A stretch of DNA of 64,000 nucleotides from Tachypleus tridentatus (GCF_004210375.1 NC_134832.1:152641592-152705591), one strand, 5' to 3'. Numbered from the stretch's first letter, positions 1-20,239 are shown. Notes: generated by a model not told the origin, from the sequence alone. Translations and numbers: made by a program.

Positions 1-430
1 TAATTTTCTCATACTTCCTCTACCATAAAAACAACTTACAATAAAATCTAACAATATTTATAAACTCAGAGAAATTTCTTTTACTACCTTTCCACTTTCT
101 CTTCTTCTATTTGTAATCACTATATTCCTGCGTCAATATTCGCGAATGTTTTGGTGACACGTGCTGCATAAAGAACGACCTCTTTTCCTTAGATATGTAA
201 GCTTCAGGGAACATTATAGAAAACTGAGGTGTGATATTTTAAAATTTAGAAATTTTCTATTAAAAAAAATGTTAAAAGCACCATGGAATTCGACAGGCGT
301 GAGTTTCTTAAATACATATCATAAATTCACACACACATTCAAATAATTTTTCTCTGACGTCAGTTGACAGTTTTTATATCTGATTATTAGATTTCTCGTG
401 TATTCTGTTTTGTGCCATATGTGATCGCGT
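1..430. other. No gene recognised
   Basis: AT-rich sequence without recognised exons or repeats. Confidence 0.6.
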
Positions 431-612
431 GGCCCGGCATGGCCAAGCGTGTTAAGGCGTGCGACTCGTAATGTGAGAATCGCGGGTTCGAATCCTTGTC
501 ACACTAAACATGCTCGCCCTTTCAGTCATGGGAGCGTTATAATGTTACGGTCAATCCCACTATTCCTTGGTAAAAGAGTAGCCCAAGAGTTGGCGGTGGA
601 TGATGATGTTTT
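431..612 (+). mobile_element. tRNA-derived SINE (family 1), 3'-truncated
   Basis: Starts GGCCCGGCATGGCCAAGCGT with a tRNA-like A box, then B box GGTTCGAATCC, then the family body (AACATGCTCGCCCTTTCAG, TAAAAGAGTAGCCCAAGAGT). It breaks off in the GGTGGATGATGATG segment. Confidence 0.85.
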
Positions 613-1401
613 TATAAAGCACTCGACGAGATCTGTTGAAATGTAGTCTCAAATCCGAATTTAACACCGGCTTTTGTAAACACCTAAACTTTTAATAATT
701 TTAGTTACATGTTATCGTAAAAAAGTGTTGTACACCTTCTGTAGTTTTCTTCACCTTCTCACTCCAACTAGTCTACAAAATTATTATATAGAGATGTCTG
801 CAGAAATCGGACTTGAACAAATTAATTATTATCTGGAGTACATTTTAGTTGTAACTCTATATCACTAGGTGAACTTTAGACTTATCAAAACCCGAGCTGA
901 ACAGGCATTTTAAGTTGTGACTTTCATTATACAACTCCAAACTGTTGGCCTTTCTAAAGAAGCTGTTTTGTTTTTATCAGACTAGCCACAAGTTGTTATT
1001 ACTAGGCATTTCTGTTATTCTCAAAATGAAAACAAAACTAAGTCTCAGTGATCCAGAGAACCTCAAGACAAGCCTAAAGCTCACAGTGGCCATGTGGAGA
1101 AGGATATTCTTGTAGAAAAAAAAATCACTAATAATAAACCTCTTAAAAGCTGCCAGACTTAAAAATATGTCTTATGTGTTCAGTAAATAAACCGTAAAAC
1201 CGGCGTTCTGAATTTGGTTTTAATTTATATTATATGTTCTAATTCATTTACAGCTACATCGTACATAAGTATCAACCGTTTTTAATCAAGACATTGCAGA
1301 TTGAACTAAAACATTATGTTTTTACTGTGATAGTCTTCCCCAGTTTGTGAAACTATCAATGTGTTTAAAAACGTACTCAAACAAAAACTTATCCAGTCTC
1401 A
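613..1401. other. No gene recognised
   Basis: AT-rich sequence between two SINE copies. Nothing supported. Confidence 0.6.
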
Positions 1402-1410
1402 CATTATTTA

Positions 1411-1454
1411 GATTTGGTTTGGTTTGGTTTGGTTTGGTTTGGTTTGGTTTGGTT
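1411..1454. repeat. (GGTTT)n microsatellite at SINE tail
   Basis: About eight GGTTT units lie between the target duplication and the SINE 3' end, so the microsatellite grew from the SINE tail. Confidence 0.9.
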
Positions 1455-1706
1455 TGAATTTCGCGCAAAGCTACACGAGGTCTATCTGTTCCTAATTTAG
1501 CAGTGTAAGACTAGAGGTAAGGCAGCTAGTCATCACCACCCACCGCTAACTCTTGGGCTACTCATTTACTAACGAATAGTGGGATTGACCGTCCATTATA
1601 ACGCCCCCACGGCTGAAAGCACGAGTATGTTTGGTGTGACAGAAATTCGAACCAGCCATCCTCAGATTACAAGTCAAGAGCCTTAACCAGCTGGCCTTGT
1701 CGGGCC
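1455..1706 (-). mobile_element. SINE family 1, full length, with 9-bp TSD
   Basis: Reverse-strand copy from GAATTTCGCGCAAAGCTACA to CTGGCCTTGTCGGGCC. CATTATTTA flanks it at 1402-1410 and 1707-1715. Its 3' tail has grown into a (GGTTT)n run. Confidence 0.88.
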
Positions 1707-1882
1707 CATTATTTATTTTTATCGAATCTTCAGTCCACGTTCTTATTATTGTTATTTTAGAATAGCTCAGAAAACTGATAACAGGTGTTCAATTTCCAGT
1801 CATAAATATTAATGTGCAATATCGAAGAATACCTACAGGTTTTTCTTGATGACGAGAAACCCATTTGAAATAAAAATGTATC

Positions 1883-1975
1883 TCAGAACGGCTGGTATGG
1901 GTAATAACACTTTTACTGATAAGGAGAGAACAACGTTTCGACCTTCCTGGGTCATTTTCAGGTTAAGAAAGAGAG
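1883..1975 (-). mobile_element. Penelope-terminus-like remnant
   Basis: On the minus strand: CTGAAAATGACC, CAGGAAGGTCGAAACGTTGT, then TTATCAGTAAAAG and CCCATACCAGCCG. It keeps the GACC/GGTC stem followed by GAAA. Similar to 44388-44465. Confidence 0.5.
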
Positions 1976-2149
1976 AGTTCTTATTTCACGACTGTGTTTA
2001 AAATTTAAAATACAATATATGTTTATTGTTAATCTGTGACGGATTTATCGATATACGTTTTTTTTATAAATACCTACATTTGTTTCAGTATAGCTTTTTT
2101 ACATTTATTGTTGGATGTGCATTGCGCAAGTCCCGTCTGTTCTCTAAAT

Positions 2150-2770
2150 CTGTAGAATATTCTCGAGAGCAAGAATCAATAACATTTGTTTTACGAAAAC
2201 TCTAGCGTGTTTTCGAACAGTGTTGAAAGTTCAACAATATTCCGCGATTGGTAAATAAAACCGGCACATCAAGAGACAATTATTATTATCGGTCAGCTAC
2301 AGTCAGTACACTATAATCCTCAATAGCTATAATTGTGATTAACGCTTATTAATCGGAAAACTAAAGAATTTGACCAGGAACATTTATAGATTTTGAACAT
2401 TCCGACTCGTGCAACTTCAGTGAATTAATTTTGGACGTTAGTATGTCTACGAGCACATTAAATATCTTCGTCGGTGAAAAGCAAGCTTGGAAGCGGTGTG
2501 AGGCCAACCAACCTAGTTAGCTTGAACGAAGTGTGACAATATCAACTCAGAATTAATTTACTCGTCATGAAACTGGATCGTCGACAAAATATTCAGCTCC
2601 AGAGCAGATATAAGACTCAGTAATGTCTGGAAGTTTGTAAAACTCTGGTATATAAACCATTATTTGTAATACGGTTATTAAAAATTGTGATGTTTTTTGT
2701 ATATTAAAATATATTTGTGTTAAGAAAGAAAAATCGTGTTTCAATCTTGTTGACAAATATTATAAATTTG
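2150..2770 (+). mobile_element. LTR-like dispersed repeat, copy 1
   Basis: Collinear with 20240-20790: ACGCTTATTAATCGGAAAAC, TTCAGTGAATTAATTTTGGA, GACGTTAGTA, GTCTGGAAGTTTGTAA, CATTATTTGTAATACG, TTGTATATTAAAATAT. Non-coding, with a TAAATAAAA box and a late A-rich signal, so a solo LTR is plausible. Ends are approximate. A GAATATTCTCGAG string near 2155 resembles a heat-shock element. Confidence 0.55.
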
Positions 2771-5700
2771 ATACATTTGAACTTTTATTTGACTTCTAAA
2801 TTCATATTCAAATTACCGACTATTCGAAACCGTAATACATTACGTATGTTACATAATAAATCAAAAATTCGTCCAAAATAAGTTATAATACGTAACAGTA
2901 TGATAAACTCTTTGATAAAATAATTTATATTTCATTGCTTACGGACCTAGTTATTAATATTGCTATGATTATGCAAGAAAAATTTAATTTCCCTATAACT
3001 AATAAAAGACCAACTGAAAAAACCATTACTCAGTAACCCGTTATAGAAGTATTGCAGAAAATTGGAATAGATGATTGAAGTGTTTTTCTTAAAATGTTAG
3101 TAGTTTTGAATGTGTTTAAACTATCGTTGTTTTCTCTCCTCTGTTGATACTTCAGCAACACGATAATATGATTCTGCTTTTATTTTAAACATTGGGATTG
3201 TAATATTTCACACGACTGAAAAACTACATGGTTTTCTACTAACTTCAAGGTATTGGATAATATTACAAACCTACGTCTTTAGTTTGTAATATACCATACA
3301 TATCAGTGACATAAGCCAGCTATTCCGAAGATCAAAATGAATAAGAAACAGAAATATAAACGGTTTAGAGTTACTATGAAAGTCATGTAAAGCAGTAAAA
3401 AATTAACATTCCAGGAAACTGCTTCATCTGTGGAGGGCGTTCGTAACTGATTCTACTCGTCATAATTAATCAATATTATTAGAATTATTTAAATAGCAGG
3501 CAGCATTTATAGCAATAACTTTAACAGATATATGTTGAAACACTAGTATTTAACTTGTTTCTCTTTCTTTTCGGGTCTGTTTAGAAATGGACAGACGAGA
3601 GTAAGAAAAAGCCAGTACATTGGACATTATAGGGTCTCTATTCTCATAATTTAATAGTGCTTGCGTATCGATTTCTTAAAATGTATTTTTAAATATAATT
3701 TCCATGCAAGTAAAAAAACAACTAATACTACATTGAATTTTTTATTCTTTCTAACAATTTCGTAACTTTTTTCCTTTCGGATATTTCATCATCGTTCGTT
3801 CACTAAACAGAACACGATTTACACACATCGATCTTTCTCGACGCCAAAAAATCAAGGTTACTGCATGAAATAAACCGTTCTAGGCACACATATTTTCGCT
3901 ACAACTCTTTGTGAACAAGCAACGCTTGTTTCAGAATCTCCTTGCCATATGTGTATTTACATTTCTTTGAAGTTAAAAGTTAACTATGCAAGAATAAGTT
4001 ATTCCAAAGTAACTAGATTAGAAACTTATTTAAAGTAAGTGCTCTAGTGTACGGTGAACATGTTCAACATTCACAGTTCTAAATATGACGTCATGTTTGA
4101 AGTTATGTATGAGAAATAAAATAGACCGAAGTAAGTACGAACCTAATTCTAACCATTAACCTCACATACGCTTATTATGAATTAGCGTGAAAAAAAGGTT
4201 AACGTCTTAAATATGTTTACATTACAGATAAAAGGTTTCTCTGAAACACAAGTTTTAAATAGTTTGTGATCTAGAAATAACAAACATAATTCAGCTACTG
4301 AAGTAACGTATTTTTGACTGGAATAATTTTGAAATATATTTTATGTTTTCTTTCAGTAGTTGAAAACATGGAGAATTAATTATTAATTGAAACAAATATC
4401 CAATGTTCACTCAATGAAATATTGATGGTTTCGTGTTTGCCGTCGATGGATTCCAACTAGGCCAGTTTATTTTCTGTTCCAAGACGACCGAAGTTGAGAA
4501 ATATTACATATCTATTATTTCTCGGTTTATGGGTACATGTGGATAGCTTCTAACCATAAATGTGCACAGTCCTATTTTAGTTTGTCCTACCTGAAGTTCT
4601 TCATTCTGTCTTCGAAATGTCCCTATGTTTTAGAATTATAAAATCAAGATATCGACTACTTCAATATTCCATTATTTGTGCAAATTGTGTTGAACTTTGT
4701 CCGGCTAGTTGGATCGTGTAATACGATTAGTCGATTTACTTTCAACATTTGTTTTCCCATATTCTGATTGAAGGGTATTCTTGGACTTACTTTCTATTGT
4801 TAAGTTTGTAGTTATAAACCTTTGAGTTGTTCTAGTCAATTTTATTTTTTGTAAAATTGTTAGATAAGACAAATTCATCTCGTCAACTTATATTTCCTTC
4901 TATAACAATAATAGGTTTGATTTTCTAAGAAGTAAATATATTTTACCCTTATTTTTTGAGTGGTATATATGAAGATAATTCATTACTGTTATTTTCAGTT
5001 ATGAATTTCATGGTTAACGCGACTCTTCTTGAAATGTTACTACTGAAACTACTAGTTTAGGGTTGTAGGATTGAGAAACAGTTTAGTTATTTTTGTTTGT
5101 TCTTTCTTTATTTTAAGAATTAAAAGCACTCAGTTTTGGTAGGTCACACGAGATACCAAAATATGGAGATCGTTCTGTCGAAAACAGTTTATATTTGCTG
5201 GGTTCAGCTTATGCTGTTTAAGAGGTCTGATAACAAACTCTAACTATTCCACTGATTAGAGTAGGTCAAGAAGAAGCACTGTTGATTAGGTGCATTTTCC
5301 AGTCTGTCGTTTTAACATTAACAACGTTTCATTCGGTTAGCTCTCGAGTACCTTTGCAAGAAATTAAATACTAAGACATGTCACTTTCCATGACCTCAAC
5401 GAAGGTAAACATGTGAAGACGTCCATTGTACCAGAAAGCAATATTATCAAACATTTATAGCACTCAAAAGTAATACATCTTTACTAACACATTTAAGAAT
5501 GTGGTCAAGGTGTTTATGCACTAACACCTTTCTAACAAGATGTTAGTAGTGCAAGCTTAGTTGTCCTTTTTAAAACATCCAACAAATGGTCGTTCAAGAG
5601 ATCGTGTGTTCACTTAACTAGGCTTTTATATACGGTGGTTAAAAGGATAATTTTGTATGTGATGGACGCTACTCTCCTTTAACAAGAATTACAATTATAA

Positions 5701-6796
5701 GTGGTCATTTAGGATAGTAGGATACTGCACTAGATATTTTGGTTTAGTAGTATATAGTTATTTTACATAACAGTATTAAATTCTCCGATAATATTCGCAA
5801 ATTCTAAAATACAAAAAAAAAAAATCTGTTTCGACAAATGAACTTCATATTTTATTAAAGATGTACAATGTAAACTAATAGTTTAGTTGTATTGTCAGAA
5901 AAAAACATCCAAATAAAAATAAATTATAATCAAACTTCCCTTCGTTGAAGGAGTACATCCGAAATTCAGACAAAAAATATTTTATTGGCAAGTACATCAT
6001 CATCACAAACAATCTCACTAGACATATGTAATACACTAACCAATATTATATTGTTATCTAACAATTACAGCAAACATTTCTGTATGAAACAGTGAGAAGG
6101 GTTAGCAAAACTTTTTTTTTTATTAAAGTATGAAAACATCCACAGACTTAGCATATAAAATCAAGCTCAGATTTCTCTTATTACAATTAACATGAATTAC
6201 AATTATACACGTTTCAACGTTCTTCGTACCTGAAATACATTATAAAAACACACAAAAGTTCATTTCCCATATAAAAAATCAAGTTTCCCCATATTTAAGC
6301 TGTAGTAGTTAAAATTTGGAATATTAGCTTTCAGTATAAAAAATTAAGTGACTGTAGTTTACAAGTGTTCATATTTTAGTCTACTCAGTTTGTTGCGAAA
6401 ACAAAATTTTTAGAGAATCTTCTAAATAATGTATGTTTTAGTTAAAACGCCGTCGTTCAAGATTGAATTAGATTACATTAGTTTTATTCTCTTTTATTTT
6501 GGTATGTTATTAGAAGAAAGAAGGCTAAACTTGCGTATTTGGTTTACCACTTACAATATTCTGTTTTTCGTTACGAATTTCCTTCAAATCACATCTCGAT
6601 ATAATAAAACAATAACTAGTTGTAAACAAGTGTGTTTAAAAGACAAAACTGAAGGTTTCAGGTTTACATTATGCAACAAATAAAATGACAGTTACTTATC
6701 GAATAAATTCCAAAAACTAATAACAGCCATCTTGAAGATAGATCTACCATAAGAAAGTGCGATTACAACATCATAAACGTACTCAGTATATCAGAC
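2771..6796. other. Intergenic region downstream of FAM162
   Basis: About 4 kb, AT-rich. No exon, SINE or tandem repeat was recognised; the FAM162 3' UTR must lie in the right part. Confidence 0.55.
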
Positions 6797-13307
<6,511 letters not shown>

Positions 13308-13596
13308 GGCTCCTTTAGAATCACAAGTGAACAAGAAAATTTAATAACATAAAGTGGAAAAAATATATATAATTTTTATTGATACAGGAGATAGAGTTTA
13401 GCAAGTTTCAGCGACATCTTAAAATTATAAAAGTTAAGAAAATACTGAAAAGTGTTTCATCTAAGTGAAGTAAATATTTTACTCTCCAGTTCAAGTTTAC
13501 AATATTAGTAAAAAGACTAACAGTTTTTAATACAACAATGTTCAAGAAACTAAACAAAATTACAAGATCAGTAAGTCACATGACCATGTTAAACAA

Positions 13597-13879
13597 TTGT
13601 TTGTTTGTTTGTTTTGGAATTTCGCAGAAAGCTACACGAGGGCTATCTGTGCTAGCCGTCCCTAATTTAGCAGTGTAAGACTAGAGGGAAGGCAGCTAGC
13701 TAGTCATCACCACCCACTGCCAACTCTTGGGCTACTCTTTTACCAACGAATAGTGGGATTGACCGTCACATTATACGCCCCCATGGCTGGGAGGGCGAGC
13801 ATGTTTTAGCACGACGCGAGCGCGAACCCGCGACCCTCGGATTACGAGTCGCACGCTTTACGCGTTTGGCCATGCCAGG
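13597..13879 (-). mobile_element. SINE family 1 upstream of FAM162, with 13-bp TSD
   Basis: Includes a (TTTG)n tail and GGAATTTCGCAGAAAGCTAC to TTGGCCATGCCAGG. CCATGTTAAACAA flanks it at 13584-13596 and 13880-13892. It lies about 0.3 kb upstream of the FAM162 start. Confidence 0.9.
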
Positions 13880-13892
13880 CCATGTTAAACAA

Positions 13893-16800
13893 ACAAAGAA
13901 AGTATATTGGATACTGTTGTAATGAAATATGTTTCTATAATTTTATTTTAACAAGAAAAATGTTAAAAACAAAAGTTTACAGTCTGCAAAATATTGGTAA
14001 AACCAAGGAAGAAAACAGAGACCACAAGCAGCCATTGCAGTGAAGACAACATTTAGGAGAACTTTAGCATCTTTAACCAGTGAAGACAGACTTGGGTCCT
14101 TTAGCAACAGAGTACAATAACGACACCTAACCAAGACATATGTCAGTATTTGGCTTTTTACATTTGGCTAAATAGGTTACGTAGCCAGATCACACTTCAA
14201 ATGTAGGATGATGTAGAACTACTGAAGACACAAGAAGCCACTAGTCAGCAGTACCTTCCGCCTATACTGTTAATTATAAATGGAATAAATATCAAAATTT
14301 GTTAAGGTTATTACGCCCTAACAACTAGAATTACAGAGCATGTCCGTCAGCATATTGCGACTGATACCTTTGGTCTTTCGTGACAACCCGACGCGCCAAT
14401 TACAACACAACAACAAGAGACCAAACAGCAACAACAAATCGCAATCCGCCTCCTCAGCCTATTAACATTTATGTTGAAAATTTCAGTTCGGGAATGAGGA
14501 AATTTCCTTTTATCCAGAGAGTTAATCGTAGGAGGGGGAAAGTTTTCTTTCAGATATTCGTGCAAAACTGTCCTTAGGGCATTAGTTAACGGAATCCACT
14601 GCAAACTCTTAGGCTTCGCTAATCGAATATCGGAATTTGGTTATCAATTATAAACGCACAAAAGAGCGCCATTTTGTGGAAATGAAACTAGTCTAATCTC
14701 TCTGGTGTTTGGGTATGTTTATGTGTATACCCGGGAGGGTCAGGTACACTCGACCTCTTCCTCCTTCCGTAACTTTGTTGGAGTGGCCAGATTAATATAC
14801 ATTTCGATTTAAATACAGGATGGCTGGAGTGATTAAATTTAGTCTGGTCCTTTTCAGGACACTGTCCATTTATATTCTTCTTGATCTTTTATTATTACTA
14901 ATTATTTAGTAAGTCTAGAACATAGGTGGCCTGTTGTATTTTATCCATATTCTAATACTACTATTATTATTTTGAATGATTTTGTCTTAATGATCTAATG
15001 TATAGATTTAATGGGGAGGTGCTTAGATCTCTCTTCATCATATATGCAATACCTATCTAGTTCACATAACAACTCATTTTTTCGCCACTTTTTATCAAAA
15101 TATTTTATTGTACTATGTAGAAGTCTATCTGGTATTGTTTGTGTATTTGAGTAATTATGCATGAACTTTGAAGTGGTTTTAGGTACTCTGTATGGAAATG
15201 AAACGTCAATCTTAAGATTCAAAGTTTCGCTCATTAGCCACTACCGTCCTCTAGTGGTGGAAAAGTTAAGTTGGAAATATAACAGTTTTAGGTTATATAG
15301 TCTAATGTACGACATGGACTGGGCTTTGATAAACGTGCAGCGATGGGATTAAAATATATTGAAATTTAGTGTTATTTCCAATGTACGATTCATACAGTTC
15401 ACATATACCACGTTTATATAATAGAACATTAGTTTAGGACAGAAAACACTTCAACAACGAACGACAGTCGTGCAAAGAACAAGAAATATCTCGTCATGAG
15501 TCGTCCACTGGTTATAATGACTTCCCTTAAAGTTCGCCTAATGATCTATGGGTTTAGCGTTATCCATCATTGCTCGGGCACGAGCGAAAGCGCGAACAAA
15601 CGAAACACCATCGTTCTTAGTATATCTGGCTTCACACAGGATAATAAACGCAGTGTTTGAGGCAAAGCTAGATTAATGGACTCACGTGCTGGACACCCCA
15701 GATTCCTGACTGTTTACAGTCAGCCTCAGGTTAAATCAACCTATAAAGAGTACGGTGTGTGTACTCTAATGTTGAAGTAGATACAAGGTGAGGATAGACG
15801 TATAATAATACAATACACAGAACGTATCGTTTATCGTTTTTAATACGTATCGTTTAATTGTGCATGTTAAAATAGCTCGCTACTTCATACAAATACGAAT
15901 TACTGTGCGATTTAATTTCCAAATCTGTATAACGAAATATTGTTCTTATAGCCCTACTGTATTTTTAAGAAAGTCGTCCCCATTCCCACAATAGTAAGAT
16001 TGGAATAATTTGAAAGAAAGGCGAAATAAAAAGTTTATATAGTTTAGATCGAAGATGAAGGGCGGGAAATATGTACTGGGGCCAACACTTCTTGGCTGCG
16101 GCCCTGCTGATCAGTTGTAGAACAAGTTTAGTTATCGAGAAATAATTTAAGTTGTTATGAAAAAAAAAATCCCAAGAGGAAAATAAAGAATAGTTATTGT
16201 TGTAGCAACTGTTACTTGTCCCACAACCACATACGTCAAATCTTACTTCCGTCACTTATGAATCGTTTCATTAACGAAACACTGGCTGCTAGTGTACAGT
16301 GAACTGCCGATTGAAATCGAAATTTACATGTACACTATAGTATTGTATACGAATTAATAATGGAAACGTTGATTTGCTATATGTACAAGTGACCAGCTGT
16401 GCCTACAGATACAGACAAAGAAAGGGCTTTACGCATGTACAAGTGTGGGACCAATGTTCTTACAACGTGTAGATAGTTACAAGTTCATAGATTTACCGGT
16501 CTCCAGTCGGGGCTTTTAATAGTTTAACATGAATATAAAGAAACTTGATTTTACTATGAATAAGAATGTGCATTTAAGTCTTGTTGTTAGGCAGTTTTCA
16601 AATTAATCTCACGAGGTAACTTAAGGAAATCTTACTTTTTACTTTCCGAAAGGTTACAGGTTAAAGGTTAAAGCTGTAGTCAGTTCTAGTGAAAACTTGT
16701 TGACAAGAAAGAATTATATTGTAACGTAAACACACAAAGCAAAACAAACTTACGTTATACGACTACAGAACATAATCATAACACCTATTTAACCAGTTAT

Positions 16801-17005
16801 TACAATACTTTATTTTTTATGAAATGAACTATTGATATTACTGTTAATCATGTGTAGAATAAAAACAAATAACAATGACTCCAGCCCCCTCCCTCAAATA
16901 TCCAGTTTTTGCGTAGTTTCTAGTTTCAGAATTTTGTTGGAAGTATAAAATAGACCGAAGCAGATATTGGTGGGAAAGGTTGTCTTCCCAGCATTCTCCG
17001 GAAAA
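13893..17005. other. No gene recognised
   Basis: Several open frames of 60-96 codons occur but lack family motifs or convincing splice sites. Confidence 0.5.
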
Positions 17006-17136
17006 GGCCCCCCGCTAGTACAGCGGTAGGTCTCCGGATTTACAACGCTAAAATCAGGGGTTCGATTCCCCTCGGTGGGCTGAGCAGATAGCCCGCTGTG
17101 GCTTTGCTATAAGAACACACACACACACACACACAC
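17006..17136 (+). mobile_element. tRNA-derived SINE (family 2) with (AC)n tail
   Basis: A different tRNA-like head: GCTAGTACAGCGGTAGGTCT with B box GGTTCGATTCC and CTCGGTGGGC. It then has AGCAGATAGCCCGCTGTGGC, TTTGCTATAAG and a pure AC run at 17115-17136. This is the best-preserved family 2 copy. Confidence 0.8.
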
Positions 17137-17148
17137 AGTATATTTTAA

Positions 17149-17420
17149 GCCTGGCATGGCTTAGCGCGTAAGGCGTGCGACTCGTAATCCGAGGGTCGCG
17201 GGTTCGCGCCAAACATGCTCGCCCTCCCAGCCGTGGGGGAGTCATAATATGACGGTCAATCCCACTATTCGTTAGTAAAAGAGTAGCCCAAGAGTTGGCG
17301 GTGGGTGGTGATGACTAGCTGCCTTCCCTCTAGTCTTACACTGCTAAATTAGGGACGGCTAGTACAGATAGCCCTCGAGTAGCTTTGTGCGAAATTCCAA
17401 AAACAAAAAACAAACAAACC
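17149..17420 (+). mobile_element. SINE family 1 with CAAA-rich tail
   Basis: CCTGGCATGGCTTAGCGCGT to TTTGTGCGAAATTCC, then AAAAACAAAAAACAAACAAA. It lies 12 bp after the family 2 copy. The region around the B box has lost about 15 bp (GGGTTCGCGCCAAAC). Confidence 0.88.
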
Positions 17421-18276
17421 GGAAAAGTTTTTACTGTTACTACCAATAATATGGCCCGGTCGATACACTTTAGTAGTGTTAAGATTTATCTGAAACAGCA
17501 GTTAGCTGCACACGATCGCTCCGACATCTAACGTCGACTATTGGAATTAGAAGTCAGGATGTTGAAATATAAATTTAAGTAAGTAATCACAAAAGAAAAT
17601 GTAAATGTAAGAAAACGACACGCTTAATGGAGATGTGCGTAGTTAGATATAGTTGTTTTTCACAGAATGTTAGAGACAAAGGCGAATATATATTTTAGCT
17701 TAAAATAGAGAACTTGGTGTTGACAAGCTTACAATTGAAAGGTTTACACCAAACATTAAGGTGGTGGTTGTTTACCAATTTCTATTTTAACTTTCTCCCC
17801 CCCCCCATTACCAAAACATTAAAGAAAGAAGTTACATTTGGAAAAAACAAGCCGTATACACACACACACACAGCATAATATTTTCTTTTAAACACAAGTC
17901 TAAGGAAATGCATTTCCTAGCGGAAGAGATACGATGGCATGTGATCTGTGATGTCTGTGGACGTTTTCTGTGCAAGATGTGATCATCCACATATTCAAAA
18001 GGAGGTAAACAACAGATAAGCTAAAATACTCAACTTTCGGTTGGATAAAAAGATTATGCTACAACGTGGAAATATAATTTTAGTTTTCGTAACTGCAGTT
18101 TCAGTCAGATTATTTATGACTAAAAACATAGTTCAGTAACGTTTTTATTGTAAAATGTTACAAGAACAGAAGTTTTGCATTATATTGATGAAACTGATAG
18201 AAAAATTGTTTACGTGTTCTACAGCCGATATAGGTTTATTTTTAAATGATTGGTTTTATTTTGTTTGTTTGTTTTT

Positions 18277-18532
18277 GAATTTCACACAAAGCTACACGTA
18301 GGCTATCTGAGCTAGCCGTTCCTAATTTTGCAGTATAAAACTAGAGGAAAGGCAGCTAGTCATCAACACCCTCCGCCAACTCTTGGGCTATTCTTTTACC
18401 AACGAACAGTGGGATTGACTGCCACATTGTAACGCCCCCACGACTGAAAGGGTGAGCATGTTTGATGAGACTGAGATTCGAACCCGCGACCCTCAGAGAT
18501 TACTAGTAAAGTGTCTTAACCACGTCGGGCCC
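18277..18532 (-). mobile_element. SINE family 1
   Basis: Runs from GAATTTCACACAAAGCTACA to CCACGTCGGGCCC, preceded by a (TTTG)n run. No clear target duplication was found. Confidence 0.87.
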
Positions 18533-19792
18533 TTTTCAAACGAACGGTCTAAAAGTTACTTGTGAGAAGAGAATTAAATTTCACCTAAAGCACACCTAAA
18601 ACTAGGCGTTTTATTCTGGGAAAGTTAGAAATGGTGCAGGTGTGTCAGGTGTTTAACGGGATGCCAATCAATACTATCAGAGAGTAAGAAGGGGAAGAGA
18701 AAAGGTCTGGGTAAACAGTACAATATGGCTGAGGGTATTTCGTCCATGTTTGTAAATGGAAACAATGTAAAATTAGGTAAAATGATAACAGATACTTCAC
18801 TTGTTTTGATAAAGAATTTGAGTCCACATCACAAGTCATTAGGGTTTAGAGAACTCAAAATTACTTCGTGTATTTTAGTTTATTCTATCACTTTTGTGGA
18901 GGGAAACAAAGTACCACTAACAACCAAATTAAGTTAAACCTAGAATGTTGAGGGTTGAGAAAAACCTTAAAAAAAATACTCAAAAATAATGACTTGAGTT
19001 TACAAGAACTAGAATACATTACAGTGAAAGATTCGATATTTCGAGTTGGGGGAGCGAAGACGGGAGTTTATAATCAAACCAATGATCAACCATCATGTTA
19101 GGACTGATCGAGGCTTTGCTCACACAAAAACAGATGTCGTGCCATTGGAGGTTGTGTTCACTAACTAGCATGTGCATTTGTTCCAACAATTGCTTTGGAA
19201 ATGTGTGATCGGTCCCTCTAACAAAAACTTAGAAAAGTCGAATAGGATTCGTGAACAAAAACAAGAGTCGCGAGTCTTTTGCGAGAGACGGATGACTATT
19301 ACTAGTTATACCCGTCCCAGTAAGATTCCGATTTCTATCCTTCCTCTAAAACGTTTATTTGTTAATGTTCTTACATCACAACCAGGATACGAATTTAAGA
19401 CTGTAGTTTGAAAAATAAGATAAATTATACACACACGATTTCTTCCTATGATGACAATTAACCTATCGTGAATTGTTTGAATCCAACCGTGAACGGTATA
19501 TCTTCGAATGTGTATCACGTTAGTACTGTCCACTTAGTTATTTATGTGACTAGTTAATACAAATAAAATCTTACTCTAAAATAGATACCTTTCTCTTCAG
19601 GAATTGAGAGAGAAGACAACATTCAAGTTTTGTCAACTTAAAATATTTGAAGCATGGCTTCAGAATAAAGGTTCAACCTTTACCCAGGTAGTTTTGAAGG
19701 AAAGTTAAGGTGACCATGTATTGAAGGAAAGTTGAGGTGACCAATGAATAGGTTTGGTTAAGAAATGCAAGATAAAGAGTCTTCCTTCTTAC

Positions 19793-20014
19793 CAAAACAA
19801 CAAACGTGGCCCCTCCCTCTGATGTGTCATTCCACGATACACAGAGCAGATACAAGCACGCGATAACTATTCCAGTTTTGTTCAGTGTAGTCGGCTCGAT
19901 AACTAGAGACTTGTTGCTTTTTATTCCCACGACACACATTGGACCTGTTTTTACACGTGTAAGAGTTTGAAAGTGACCACTGTCATGTCGGACAATAATG
20001 CGATACCCAAAGCT
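19793..20014 (-). other. Candidate exon of unknown identity
   Basis: On the minus strand, a 222-bp segment, phase 0 at both ends, lies between CACAACCACAG and a good donor TTTTG|GTAAGA. It encodes 74 residues (it starts SFGYRIIVRHDSGHFQTLTR) without a motif that I recognise. The acceptor lacks a pyrimidine tract. It may be chance. Confidence 0.15.
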
Positions 20015-20199
20015 CTGTGGTTGTGATGTTATTCCTGTGTTATTAGCCTTGTTCAAGGACGTGAATCTAATTCAGTAACTCGTAGAAATTAAAACTAATA
20101 TTTGAACGTTATATTAAATAAACCACTTTGATACATAGACTATACAAATTCATCAGTAGTATTAGTGGATTTATTCGTCAGCTTGACACTTGTACTATC

Positions 20200-20221
20200 A
20201 CACACACACACACACACACAC
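20200..20221. repeat. (AC)n microsatellite
   Basis: About ten AC units next to the LTR-like copy. Confidence 0.9.
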
Positions 20222-20239
20222 CCTCTTGAATAAAAAACA

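Larger units (their letters stand above)
17421..20199. other. Mostly unannotated, one SINE
   Basis: Apart from the SINE at 18277, a C-run near 17800, a short AC run near 17860 and the weak exon candidate at 19793, nothing is supported. Confidence 0.5.

Noticed and set aside
13943-14134. 63-codon hydrophobic minus-strand frame upstream of FAM162
   Set aside because: No ATG in context, no family resemblance and no matching splice sites.
14347-14604. 85-codon minus-strand frame tested as a first exon of FAM162
   Set aside because: It begins with TTG, not ATG, and a better first exon with exact phase match exists at 13178-13307.
17006-17100. Functional tRNA gene
   Set aside because: The sequence has A- and B-box resemblance but belongs to a dispersed SINE family with a downstream body; no clean cloverleaf or anticodon arm was found.
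19306-19533. Overlapping frames on both strands
   Set aside because: No motifs and mutually exclusive shadows.
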